Shown: positions 25,713 to 33,766 of the stretch, in pieces
Position numbering within the stretch: position 1 is the stretch's first letter
Layout of the letters: each line of letters begins with the position of its first letter
Assembly (NCBI GenBank): GCA_963766605.1
Contig: CAVYAT010000007.1
Coordinates: forward strand, 62,001 to 126,000
Source: AC-49 sp963766605
Lineage (GTDB): Bacteria > Actinomycetota > Thermoleophilia > Solirubrobacterales > Solirubrobacteraceae
Length of the DNA stretch: 64,000 nucleotides
Reading direction: 5' to 3'
Notes under the pieces: generated by a model
What the model was told of the DNA's origin: nothing
The model's input: only the letters and a program-made list of their open reading frames with translations
Databases searched by the model: none
Translations under genes and position numbers: made by a program

Positions 25713-28064
25713 ATGACGTACAACCTGGTACACCGAACCCCGATGATCGTCGCGTCGCCCACGGAGATCGACCTGAACACTCTGCGGTCGGTCCAGGACC
25801 GGGTGCTGTGGTTGGCGACATCGATCATCCATCACGCCAACAAGGTCCGGAACACGCCCTCGGGGGTGAAGGTCGGCGGCCACCAGGCGTCGTCGGCGTC
25901 GATGGTGGCGATCATGACCGCGCTGTATTTCCATCATCTGCGCGGACCGGACCGGGTGTCGGTCAAGCCGCACGCCTCGCCTGTCCTCCATGCGATCGAG
26001 TACCTGCTCGGCGAGCTCGATCCGAAGTACCTGACGACGCTGCGCGAGTTTGGCGGCCTGCAGAGCTATCCGAGCCGGCTCAAGGATCCGGTTCCGGCGG
26101 ACTTCTCGACCGGCTCGGTCGGGATCGGTGCGACGGCGCCGATCTGGAGCTCGCTTGCTCATCGATACGTGGCTGGGCATTTCGAGGTGCCCCAGGGCGG
26201 ACGGCAGGTGTCGCTGGTGGGCGACGCCGAACTGGACGAGGGCGCGGTCTGGGAGGCGTTGGTCGACCCCGTCGTGTCGCAGTTGGGCGAGGTGTTGTGG
26301 GTCATCGATCTCAATCGTCAGTCGCTGGATCGGATCGTGCCCGACATCGCGGCGGGCCGCCTGACGGCGATGTTCGAGGCGGTCGGTTGGCACGTGCAGA
26401 CGGTCAAGTACGGCCGGCGACTCGGCGAGCTCTACGCCCGTGACGGCGGCCCGGCGCTGCGCAAGCGGATCGATTCGATGACCAACGAGGAGTTCCAGCA
26501 TCTGCTGCGCTGCACGCCAGTAGAGCTGCGCGACAGTCTGCCCGGCGAGGGGCGCGGCCGCCGCGACGTCGCCAAGGTGATCGCCGATCTCGGCGAGTCC
26601 GACTTGATGGCCGCGATCCGCGACCTTGGTGGTCACGATCTCGGACTGCTGCTCGACGCGTTCGCGCAGGCCGACGCAGTCGTCGACCGGCCCTCGGTCG
26701 TGCTGGCCTACACGATCAAGGCGTGGCGACTGCCGACCGAAGGCCACCCCGCCAACCACTCGGCCCTCTTGAGCACCGAGCAGTGGGAGGGCCTCGCCGC
26801 CGACCTCGGCGCCGATGCGTCGGATCCGTGGGCGCGGTTCGAGCCCGGCAGCGCCGAGGACGAGCTGTGTGCCGCCGCCGCGCAGCGCCTGGCGCGCGAG
26901 CCGACGGTGGCCGTCGTGCCGCCGGCGATGCCGGTCGACCTCGGGCGCAGCCACAGCGGCTCGGCGTCGACGCAGCAGGCGTTCGGGCGCTTCTTTGTCG
27001 ACCTCGCCCACAGCGCCCCCGACGTCGCCCGCCGGGTCGTCACGGTCAGCCCCGACGTCGCCTCGTCGACCAACCTCGGCGGCTGGATCAACCGCGTCGG
27101 TATCTGGTATCCGGGTGACCGCATCGACTGGTTCGCCGACGACACGAACACGCTGGTCAAATGGCAGCAGAGCACGCACGGCCAGCACATCGAACTCGGG
27201 ATCGCCGAGGGCAACCTCGTCGGACTGCTGGCCGAGCTCGGCATGACCTGGTCACGTGACGGAGAGCCGCTGCTGCCGATCGGCACGCTCTATGACCCGT
27301 TCGTCAACCGCGCGCTGGAACCGTGGTCGTTCGGCATGTACGCCGGGGCGCAGTCGATCCTCGTCGGCACACCGTCCGGGGTGACCCTCGCCCCGGAGGG
27401 CGGCGCGCACCAGTCGATCACCACGCCGTCGGTGGGGATCGAGCAGCCGCGCTGCATCGCCTGGGAGCCCGCGTTCGGCCAGGACCTCGAATGGACGATG
27501 CTCGACGCGCTCGGGCGGCTCGGGAAACCGGGCGGGACCTCGGCGTACTTCCGCCTCACCACACGCCCGATCGATCAGGCGTTGGCCGCCGTCCCGACCG
27601 ACGCCGCCGGGCGCGAACAACGCCGCCGCCACGCGCTGGCCGGCGGCTACGCGCTGCGCCGCGCCGCCGGCCCGCCGGCCGTGACGCTCGTCGGGATGGG
27701 CGCGATCATCCCCGAGGTGCTCGCGGCCGCTGACGAGCTGGCCGACGCCGGGTACGCGACCGACGTCATCTGCCTCACCTCACCCGACCTGCTGTTCCGC
27801 GCGCTGCAGGCGCGGCGCGGCCTGGACCCTGGCGACGACGCGATCCTCGCCGAGCTGTTCCCGCGCGACCGGGCATCGCCGATCGTTGCCGTCCTCGACG
27901 GTCACCCGCACACGATCAGCTTCCTGTCCGCCATCCGCCGCGACCCGATCGCAACCCTCGGAGTCACCGACTTCGGCCAATCGGGCGATGTCGACGATCT
28001 CTACCGCTACTTCGGCATCGACACCGACACCATCGTCGGCGCTGCACTGGACTTCCTGACGTGA
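25713..28064 (+). CDS. AceE-type 2-oxoacid dehydrogenase E1 (transketolase-like, fused alpha/beta)
   Basis: 783 aa thiamine-diphosphate enzyme of the homodimeric AceE type, shorter than pyruvate dehydrogenase AceE (about 890 aa). The ThDP motif reads GDAELDEGAVWEAL and ends in VIDLNRQ (the usual GDG is GDA). The second half has the transketolase pyrimidine domain (LGIAEGNLVGLLAELG) and a C-terminal domain. Two ATGs are possible, 25713 and 25743; neither has a clear Shine-Dalgarno. The stop overlaps the E2 start (GTGA). With E2 it would decarboxylate pyruvate or a branched-chain 2-oxoacid; the Lrp neighbour favours an amino-acid-linked substrate. No E3 gene is in the window. Confidence 0.87.
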   Translation: MTYNLVHRTPMIVASPTEIDLNTLRSVQDRVLWLATSIIHHANKVRNTPSGVKVGGHQASSASMVAIMTALYFHHLRGPDRVSVKPHASPVLHAIEYLLGELDPKYLTTLREFGGLQSYPSRLKDPVPADFSTGSVGIGATAPIWSSLAHRYVAGHFEVPQGGRQVSLVGDAELDEGAVWEALVDPVVSQLGEVLWVIDLNRQSLDRIVPDIAAGRLTAMFEAVGWHVQTVKYGRRLGELYARDGGPALRKRIDSMTNEEFQHLLRCTPVELRDSLPGEGRGRRDVAKVIADLGESDLMAAIRDLGGHDLGLLLDAFAQADAVVDRPSVVLAYTIKAWRLPTEGHPANHSALLSTEQWEGLAADLGADASDPWARFEPGSAEDELCAAAAQRLAREPTVAVVPPAMPVDLGRSHSGSASTQQAFGRFFVDLAHSAPDVARRVVTVSPDVASSTNLGGWINRVGIWYPGDRIDWFADDTNTLVKWQQSTHGQHIELGIAEGNLVGLLAELGMTWSRDGEPLLPIGTLYDPFVNRALEPWSFGMYAGAQSILVGTPSGVTLAPEGGAHQSITTPSVGIEQPRCIAWEPAFGQDLEWTMLDALGRLGKPGGTSAYFRLTTRPIDQALAAVPTDAAGREQRRRHALAGGYALRRAAGPPAVTLVGMGAIIPEVLAAADELADAGYATDVICLTSPDLLFRALQARRGLDPGDDAILAELFPRDRASPIVAVLDGHPHTISFLSAIRRDPIATLGVTDFGQSGDVDDLYRYFGIDTDTIVGAALDFLT

Positions 28065-29255
28065 CCGAGATCACCATGCCCCGCCTGTCGGACTCGATGG
28101 AGGAAGGCACGATCCTCACCTGGCTCAAGGCCGACGGCGACGAGCTCACCAAGGGCGACGAGCTCGTCGAGATCGAGACTGACAAGGCCACGATGACCTA
28201 CGAGTCACCGGAGACCGGCGAGCTGACGATCGTCGCGGCGCAGGGCACGACGCTCCCAGTCGGGGCGGTGATCGCGACGGCCGGCGTCACATCGGACCCG
28301 CAGGCGCCAGCGAGGCCGCCAACGCCGGAGCCGGCCACCAACGGGTCGGCGCGTGCAACCCCGCTCGCCCGGCGACTCGCGGCGGCTCACGGCGTCGACC
28401 TGGCCGCCGTCAGGGGCTCAGGTCCGCGTGGCCGTATCACCCGCATCGACGTCGCGGCCGCGGCGGGCGTTGAGCTCGGCGGCCGAGCCAGCCGCCGGAG
28501 TGACCCGGGCCCCGGTTCCCGAGCCCGCCGCGTCGCCGGCGCCGCGCAACGACCCGACCACCGCCAAGGGAACGGTGACGATCCAGGAGCCGACCCGCGT
28601 ACAGCAGGTCATCGCGCGGCGGATGGCCGAGACGAAGGCGACGGTGCCCGACTTCCAGGTCCAGACCGAGGTTTGGATGGACGCGGCGCTCGAGCTGCGC
28701 GAGGAGTTCAAGGCTCTCGGCGGCGACGTCGTGCCGTCGCTCAACGACCTCATCGTCAAGGCCTCAGCGCTCGCGCTGCGTGATTGGCCGCGCGCCAACG
28801 GCTCCTACCGGGATGGGCACTTCGAGCTGTACTCGCGGATCAACGTCGGCATCGCGGTCGCCACGCAGGACGCGCTCGTCGTACCGACGATCAGCGACGC
28901 CGACACTCGCTCGCTCGGCTCGATCGCCGCCGAGGCGCGTCGCCTCGCCGACCGCGTGCGCAGCGGGGAGATCACGCCACCCGAGCTCTCCGGTGCCACG
29001 TTCACCGTCTCCAACCTCGGCATGTACGGCATGACCGCGATCACCTCGGTCATCAGCTCGCCGCAAGCCGCGATCCTCGGCGTCGGCACCAGCCGCCCCG
29101 TCCTCGCCCGCGAGAACGGGGAGGTCGTCGACCGCCGCCTGATGACTCTCACGCTGACGTGCGACCACCGCATCCTCTACGGAGCGGACGCAGCGCAGTT
29201 CCTGGCCGCGATCCGCGATCTGCTCGAGCAGCCGCTGACGCTCGTGGTCGGCTGA
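28061..29255 (+). CDS. Dihydrolipoamide acyltransferase E2, split by an apparent frameshift in the linker
   Basis: The first frame (from GTG 28061) encodes a lipoyl domain with lipoyl-Lys in EIETDKATM (residues 1-80) and a peripheral-subunit-binding domain (TPLARRLAAAHGVDL to RGRITRIDV). The sequence then continues in the +1 frame: a Pro/Ala linker, TRVQQVIARRMAETKA, and the catalytic acetyltransferase domain to the stop at 29255, ending in CDHRILYGADAA with the catalytic His. Tyr in place of the usual Asp (DHRxxDG) is also seen in cyanobacterial/plastid-type E2. The switch lies between about 28465 and 28500. A one-base insertion, two-base deletion or sequence error is likely; both halves look under selection. 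About 398 aa if repaired. Confidence 0.85.
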
Positions 29256-29268
29256 TGGTGCGTCATCG

Positions 29269-30147
29269 ATGATCCTCGTCCTCGGCGCGTCGGGCCATGC
29301 GGGCCTCGCCCTGACGCGCGAGCTCGCTGCGCGCGGCGAGAGCGTCCGCGCCTTTGTCCGCCGCCCCGACGCGGTGACCGCGGTCAAGGCAGCCGGAGCA
29401 TCCGAGGTCGTCATCGGCGACCTTCGCGATCTCGCCGCGGTGGAAGGGGCCGCCCAGGGCGCCGATGGTGTCTTCTTCATCGGTCCGCGCTTCATGCCCG
29501 AAGAGGCGACGCTCGGGATCGCCGTCGTGGACATCGCCGTGCGGGCTGGCGTGAGGCGCTTCGTGCTGTCGGGCGTCTACCACCCGACGATTCTCGACCT
29601 CGTCAACCATCAGGCGAAGGTCCGGATCGAGGACCACCTGTACAAGACCGATCTCGAGTTCACGGTCCTGCAGCCCGCGCGCTTCATGCACGGCCTGCTG
29701 CTCTCCGCCTGGCCACGGGTGGTTGAGGCAGATGTCGTGGCCGACGCGTTCTCACCCCGCGCGCGGATGGCCTACGTCGACTATGCCGAGGTCGCCGAGG
29801 CCGCGGCGATCGCATTCGCCGACGATCGCCTCGTCCGGGGCACGTTCGAGCTCGCCGCGGCGGGTGAGTACACGCTCCATGATCTGGCCGCCATGCTCAG
29901 CCGGGAGCTGGGTCGGCCGATCCGCGCCGAGCAGGCGCCATTGGCCGAGTACGCGCCGGCCCAGGCCCTGCTCGCCAGCCCGTATGGAGGCGACGGCTTT
30001 CGCCGCTTGCGCAGCTACTACGACGCGTTCGGATTTCGGGGGGGCAACGCGCTCGTGCTCGGAACGATCCTCGGTCGCGAGCCACGCGACCTCCCGGCGT
30101 TCGTGACCGCGTTCGTCGAACGCCACGGCGGCGCACCCCTTCGATAA
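29269..30147 (+). CDS. NmrA-like NAD(P)-binding reductase/sensor
   Basis: 292 aa atypical short-chain dehydrogenase. The nucleotide loop is ILVLGASGHAGLALTREL, followed by FVRRPD typical of NmrA/azoreductase-like members. The SDR catalytic YxxxK is replaced (VYHPTILDLVNHQAK). It follows E2 by 13 bases and may be co-transcribed, although no functional link is obvious. Substrate unknown; either a quinone/azo reductase or a redox sensor. Confidence 0.85.
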   Translation: MILVLGASGHAGLALTRELAARGESVRAFVRRPDAVTAVKAAGASEVVIGDLRDLAAVEGAAQGADGVFFIGPRFMPEEATLGIAVVDIAVRAGVRRFVLSGVYHPTILDLVNHQAKVRIEDHLYKTDLEFTVLQPARFMHGLLLSAWPRVVEADVVADAFSPRARMAYVDYAEVAEAAAIAFADDRLVRGTFELAAAGEYTLHDLAAMLSRELGRPIRAEQAPLAEYAPAQALLASPYGGDGFRRLRSYYDAFGFRGGNALVLGTILGREPRDLPAFVTAFVERHGGAPLR

Positions 30148-30186
30148 CCGGCCTCGATGGCGGACGGCCGGATCGCCGAGCCGCCA

Positions 30187-30213
30187 GGCTTGCGGCTGCG
30201 GGGTTTCGGGTAA
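30187..30213 (+). promoter_or_regulatory. SigB/SigF-type promoter candidate before a small membrane protein
   Basis: GGCTTG, 15 bases, then GGGTAA (30208-30213), 9 bases before the ATG at 30223. It matches the actinobacterial SigB/SigF pattern with one change in the -35 element. Confidence 0.45.
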
Positions 30214-30222
30214 GTACCGCGC

Positions 30223-30354
30223 ATGCTGCTGATCCTCGGAATCATCCTGTTAATCATCGCCATCGCTGGGGGCGTGATCATCCATCCGGTGATCTTCGCG
30301 CTGGCGATCGTCGCGATCATCCTGTTCTTCACGCATCGTCGCGCCGCGGTCTAA
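30223..30354 (+). CDS. Small 43-aa membrane protein
   Basis: Encodes 43 residues, two hydrophobic segments (MLLILGIILLIIAIAGGV and VIFALAIVAIILFF) separated by a short turn and ending in HRRAAV. Such short hydrophobic proteins are common in stress regulons of actinobacteria. No strong Shine-Dalgarno; a SigB-like promoter lies directly upstream, so the mRNA could be nearly leaderless. Function unknown. Confidence 0.7.
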   Translation: MLLILGIILLIIAIAGGVIIHPVIFALAIVAIILFFTHRRAAV

Positions 30355-30370
30355 CGCCGCCGGACGGCCG

Positions 30371-30748
30371 ATGCCACACCACGTGCTTGCCGCCGCGGGC
30401 CGGGAGGCCCGCGACGTGCTGCGGGCGGCGACTCCGACCCACCGTCGCCTCCGTGACCACCTGACCGTGGTCGTCATCGTGACCGCCGGCGTCGATCTTC
30501 TGTTCACGGTGCTGGCGTTCCTGTTCGAACGCCACGCTGCGCAGACCGAGGTCAAGACGTTCGGGAGCGCGCTGTTCTGGACCACAACCCAGCTCCTGAC
30601 GGTGTCGTCGTCGATCAAGAACCCGATTTCCGCGGCCGGCCGGGTGCTCGACGTGCTGATGGAGATCTATGCGATCACCGTGATCGCGACGCTCGCGGGA
30701 GCGGTCGGCACGTTCCTCCAGAAGCGCGGCGAGGAGATGGAGCGGTGA
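30371..30748 (+). CDS. Two-TM pore-loop ion-channel-like protein with altered selectivity filter
   Basis: 125 aa. Cytosolic N-terminus of about 30 residues, TM1 (VVVIVTAGVDLLFTVLAFL), a pore-helix-like segment (GSALFWTTTQLLTVSSS) and TM2 (VLMEIYAITVIATLAGAV). The layout matches the Ion_trans_2 K+ channel module, but the filter reads TVSSSIKNP where K+ channels have TVGYGD. It would form a tetrameric pore if the fold holds, with changed ion selectivity or none. It overlaps the next gene (GTGA). Confidence 0.72.
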   Translation: MPHHVLAAAGREARDVLRAATPTHRRLRDHLTVVVIVTAGVDLLFTVLAFLFERHAAQTEVKTFGSALFWTTTQLLTVSSSIKNPISAAGRVLDVLMEIYAITVIATLAGAVGTFLQKRGEEMER

Positions 30749-31851
30749 CCGGCGACCACGCGTTCGGATCGAGCGCAGCGTTCTCTCTGGGCGTCGAGGA
30801 GGAGCTGTTCCTCGTCGATCCGCTGACCGGTGCCCAGATCGATGCATCGGACGCGGTCCTCGCGCGCGTCGAGGCGGGCCGGGGCACGGTGGAGCGCGAG
30901 CTGCATGCGTGCCAGATCGAGCTGATCACCGATATCTGCGCGACGACGTCGGACGCGGTGGGCGAGCTGGCAGGGCTGCGATCGGCAGTGGCGGCGACCG
31001 GCGCGGGTGTGTTGGGTGCGGGCGCGCATCCGTCGGCTCCGGAGGGTTCAGCGGAGATCACCGACAAGGAGCGCTACGCCCGGATCTCCGATCTGCTCGG
31101 TGATGCGGTCGCCCAGCCGGCCGGCGGATTGCACGTTCACGTCGGCATGCCCGACCCGGAGACGGCGATCCGGGCGTTCAACGGGTTGCGGCGTCATCTG
31201 CCGGTGCTTCAGGCGCTCGGGGCGAACTCGCCGTTTCGCCGCGGTCGCGATACGCGTCTGGCCTCGGTTCGCGAGATCGCCATGCGGGGCTGGCCGCGGT
31301 CGGGAGTGCCGCGCGCGATGCGCGACTTCGACGACTTCCGGAGCTCGAGCTCGGCACTCTGTCGCGCGGCCGACGTGCCCGACTACACGTGGTTCTGGTG
31401 GAAGCTGCGACCCCATCCGCGCCTCGGGACGGTCGAAGTGCGCGCCCTGGACACGCAGACGTCGCTCGACGAAGTCGCGGCAATGGTCGCGTTGATTCAC
31501 TGCCTCGCGCGTGACGCGGCGATGGCCGACCCGGCACCCGGGCCGCCGGCCGAGATCCTGGACGAGGCGGCGTTCCGCGCAGCGCGCTACGGCGTCGACG
31601 CCGAGCTTCCCGATTCGGACGGCCGCCTCACACCGGTTGCCGACCTCGTCGAGCCCCTGCTCGAGGTTGCGGCGGCGCACGCGCCCGAACTCGGATGCAC
31701 CGACGAGATCGAACTTGTGCGCAGTCTCATCGACCGGGGCGGCGGCGCGGGGCGTCAGCGCGAGACCCACGCCATCGGCGGCATGGGCGCGCTTCTCCGA
31801 GACCTGGCAGCGCGCACCGCTCCGCCGCATGACCGCCCGGCGCGGGCGTAG
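30745..31851 (+). CDS. YbdK-family carboxylate-amine ligase (glutamate-cysteine ligase type 2 fold)
   Basis: 368 aa. GCS2 family, ATP-dependent; E. coli YbdK has weak glutamate-cysteine ligase activity. Signature segments are LGVEEELFLVDP at the N-terminus, ELHACQIELITD, and GGLHVHVGMPD with metal-binding His residues. GTG 30745 overlaps the channel stop and follows GGAGATGGAG, so the channel and ligase are coupled. It may make gamma-glutamyl amides or another protective metabolite. Confidence 0.88.
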   Translation: MTGDHAFGSSAAFSLGVEEELFLVDPLTGAQIDASDAVLARVEAGRGTVERELHACQIELITDICATTSDAVGELAGLRSAVAATGAGVLGAGAHPSAPEGSAEITDKERYARISDLLGDAVAQPAGGLHVHVGMPDPETAIRAFNGLRRHLPVLQALGANSPFRRGRDTRLASVREIAMRGWPRSGVPRAMRDFDDFRSSSSALCRAADVPDYTWFWWKLRPHPRLGTVEVRALDTQTSLDEVAAMVALIHCLARDAAMADPAPGPPAEILDEAAFRAARYGVDAELPDSDGRLTPVADLVEPLLEVAAAHAPELGCTDEIELVRSLIDRGGGAGRQRETHAIGGMGALLRDLAARTAPPHDRPARA

Positions 31852-31984
31852 ACGGATCCGGAGGTGCGGGCGTGGGTGCCGGCCCCGGTCCGGGCTCGGG
31901 CGGCGTCGGAACCGGATCGGGAACCGGGTCGGGACCGGGTGAAGGCGGGTCGACGGGTGGCGTGACCTCTGCGACGGCGCCCAT
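31727..31984 (-). CDS. Proline-rich ORF, doubtful
   Basis: 85 aa. Residues 1-50 are a Pro/Asp-rich repeat (PGPDPVPDPVPTPPEPGPGP), the rest is antisense to the end of the YbdK-like gene. It begins 3 bases after the stop of the 77-aa gene. No Shine-Dalgarno. The 136 bases between 31852 and 31987 hold nothing else, so it is recorded, but it may be chance coding in GC-rich repeats. Confidence 0.25.
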   Translation of the reverse strand: MGAVAEVTPPVDPPSPGPDPVPDPVPTPPEPGPGPAPTPAPPDPSTPAPGGHAAERCALPGLGEARPCRRWRGSRADAPRRRPGR

Positions 31985-31987
31985 CGC

Positions 31988-32221
31988 TCAGTCGGTGACG
32001 TACAGGATCGCGGTTGGATTGACGTACACGACGTCGCTGCGGTCCTTGAGCGACACGCTGAGAAGACCGCCGGCGCTGAGGCCGGACAGCATGCCGACGA
32101 CCTCTTGGGCGGATGGCGCCACGGCGAGCCCGAACGGGGAGGCGTCGACGTTGATGCCGGGGTCGGCCTTCGACGCGGCATGGGTGGTCGGATCGGGTGC
32201 TCCAAGAGCGATGAAAGCCAT
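31988..32221 (-). CDS. Hypothetical 77-aa protein
   Basis: 77 aa with natural-looking composition: VVGMLSGLSAGGLLSVSLKD then VVYVNPTAILYVTD, a beta-rich pattern that recurs in small actinobacterial proteins of unknown role. ATG 32221; no clear ribosome-binding site. The 190 bases from here to 32412 hold no other gene and no convincing promoter. Confidence 0.5.
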   Translation of the reverse strand: MAFIALGAPDPTTHAASKADPGINVDASPFGLAVAPSAQEVVGMLSGLSAGGLLSVSLKDRSDVVYVNPTAILYVTD

Positions 32222-32411
32222 GGCCCATCAGTACCCACGGCGCCGAGGCGACATGCGTTGCACCCGGCGGGCAGACAGCGAGTACGATCGAACGACTCGA
32301 GCTCAAGGCGGACCCCAGGGGGACGTCACGAGACGGGCACGCGCCGCGGCCTAGCCGCCTCTCTCCTACCTCGCGCGATGCCAATCGGAGGGGGGCGAAC
32401 AAAGGCACTGC

Positions 32412-32798
32412 GTGTCCGATTCCTCAGTGGGCGGCTCGTCCGGCACCGGCGAGATCACCGCCAACATCTCCAACAGCGCCGTGCGCCTGATCGCCGAGTA
32501 CACCGGCCGTGGGCCGACGCGCGCCCGTACGATCATCAGCGACCCGTGGGTGTTCATCACCCTCGAGGACACGCTGACCAAGGGCGAGCACCAGCTGGTG
32601 GCCCACGGTTTCGCCGACACCGTGCTCGAGACGCGCAGGCAGTACCAGCGGGCGATGCGCGTCGCGCTCGAGGACGTCGTCGAGCAGCACACCGGTCGGC
32701 GGGTCGTTGCGTTCATGAGCGAGAACCACATCGATCCCGACGTGGCGCTCGAGGCGTTCCTGCTCGAGCCCGACGGCGAAAACGCCGAGGAGCGCTAG
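32412..32798 (+). CDS. DUF2294 domain protein
   Basis: 128 aa. The family core is recognisable: ISNSAVRLIAEYTGRGPTRART, TLTKGEHQLVAHG, and the end motif TGRRVVAFMSENHIDPD. It starts at GTG 32412. DUF2294 proteins are small cytosolic proteins linked by name only to sodium-dependent transport; function unproven. It converges with the STAS gene, and the two stop codons overlap by 4 bases. Confidence 0.82.
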   Translation: MSDSSVGGSSGTGEITANISNSAVRLIAEYTGRGPTRARTIISDPWVFITLEDTLTKGEHQLVAHGFADTVLETRRQYQRAMRVALEDVVEQHTGRRVVAFMSENHIDPDVALEAFLLEPDGENAEER

Positions 32799-33142
32799 CC
32801 GGTCGCCTCGACGAACGGCACGAGCCTCGAAAAACCGCCGACGTCGAACACGTTCTGAACCGCCTCGGGGCCGCGGATCACGGCGAAGGCCATCGCTCGT
32901 TCCCGGGCCTGTCGCGTCATGTCGATCACCACCGCCACGCCGTCAGAGTCGATGAAGGTCGTCTCGCCGAGATCGAGGACCACGAGCTCGAAGCGTCCAT
33001 GGGATATCGCGTGCCGCAACGCCCGGGCGACGAGCGCCGCCGAGCCGACCTCGACCTCCCCGCGCGGAGTCACGATCCGCGTTGATCCGCGATCGGTGAT
33101 CGCGACGATCAGGGCGAGGGGACGGTCGAAGTTCGCGGGCAT
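32795..33142 (-). CDS. STAS-domain anti-sigma factor antagonist-like protein (1)
   Basis: 115 aa. STAS fold with the phosphorylatable Ser in ETTFIDSDGVAVVID, as in SpoIIAA/RsbV. ATG 33142 follows CGAGGAG, which forms one arm of a hairpin (33147-33175); the longer frame to 33262 has no ribosome-binding site. Expected to bind an RsbW-like kinase (one is at 56735) and so free a SigB-like sigma factor (46784). Confidence 0.85.
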   Translation of the reverse strand: MPANFDRPLALIVAITDRGSTRIVTPRGEVEVGSAALVARALRHAISHGRFELVVLDLGETTFIDSDGVAVVIDMTRQARERAMAFAVIRGPEAVQNVFDVGGFSRLVPFVEATG

Positions 33143-33146
33143 GTCC

Positions 33147-33175
33147 ACTCCTCGAACGGGTTCGTTTCGAGGAGT
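33147..33175 (-). promoter_or_regulatory. Hairpin that masks the STAS gene ribosome-binding site
   Basis: Perfect 10-bp inverted repeat ACTCCTCGAA / TTCGAGGAGT with a 9-base loop. In the mRNA (minus strand) the right arm holds GAGGAG, 5 bases before the start codon, so folding would hide the Shine-Dalgarno. A nested alternative CGAACGGGTTCG exists in the same loop region. Confidence 0.6.
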
Positions 33176-33277
33176 GCACGGGGGCGGTTCACGGCCCCAT
33201 GCCCATCCCGCGTCGCTGCGGTGGTCCAGATCGGCCGACTCGACCGTCGTGGCGTTGTTCACGGTAGCGAACCGTCG

Positions 33278-33766
33278 TCAGCCGCTGGTGTCGTCGTGAC
33301 GCCGGCGCAGCGGCAGCACGCCCCACAGGACGACGGCGGCCGCGGCGATTGCGGTTGTGGCGACGATCATCACCGCGCCCGGATACAGCACGCTTGAGAT
33401 CAGCGCGACGACCGCGATGACCGTCAGTCCGATGCACGCAAGGCCGGCGATCGCGAACCGTTGCGAGATCGCGACGAGGTGCGGCTTGTCGTGAAGGTGG
33501 AACAGCAGCCGGTGCCAAGCGGTCGGGGCGAGCAGCAGGACGATCGACAGGCCGGCGATCAGGAGCGCGGCGAAGTACAGCGCACGCTGTCCGGCGTCCA
33601 GTCGCCGGAACCCCTGCGCGAACGGCACGCCGAGCAGGAACGCGAACAGCACCTGCACGCCCGTCTGCATGACACGCAGCTCCTGCAGCAGCTCGCCGTA
33701 CTGACGGTCGCCCCGCTCCGTTCTCGTTTCGTCGCGGCCGTCGTGCGGGTCCGCGTCAGCGCCCAT
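33278..33766 (-). CDS. DUF6328 family membrane protein
   Basis: 162 aa with about four TM helices (VLFAFLLGVPFAQGF, FAALLIAGLSIVLLL, GLACIGLTVIAVVALI, VMIVATTAIAAAAVVLW) and an acidic N-terminus. It matches the DUF6328 family seen across actinobacteria. Its start overlaps the NrfD gene end by 11 bases, so it is the last gene of the formate dehydrogenase operon; any role in that complex is unknown. Confidence 0.82.
   Translation of the reverse strand: MGADADPHDGRDETRTERGDRQYGELLQELRVMQTGVQVLFAFLLGVPFAQGFRRLDAGQRALYFAALLIAGLSIVLLLAPTAWHRLLFHLHDKPHLVAISQRFAIAGLACIGLTVIAVVALISSVLYPGAVMIVATTAIAAAAVVLWGVLPLRRRHDDTSG

Noticed and set aside
31852..31987. G-rich repeat region as a possible regulatory or recombination element
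   Set aside because: Repeats are imperfect and read as a Pro-rich peptide; no inverted repeat or known signal was seen.
33148..33170. GGTTCG-like sequence resembling a tRNA T-loop
   Set aside because: No cloverleaf can be formed; it belongs to the hairpin in the STAS gene leader.
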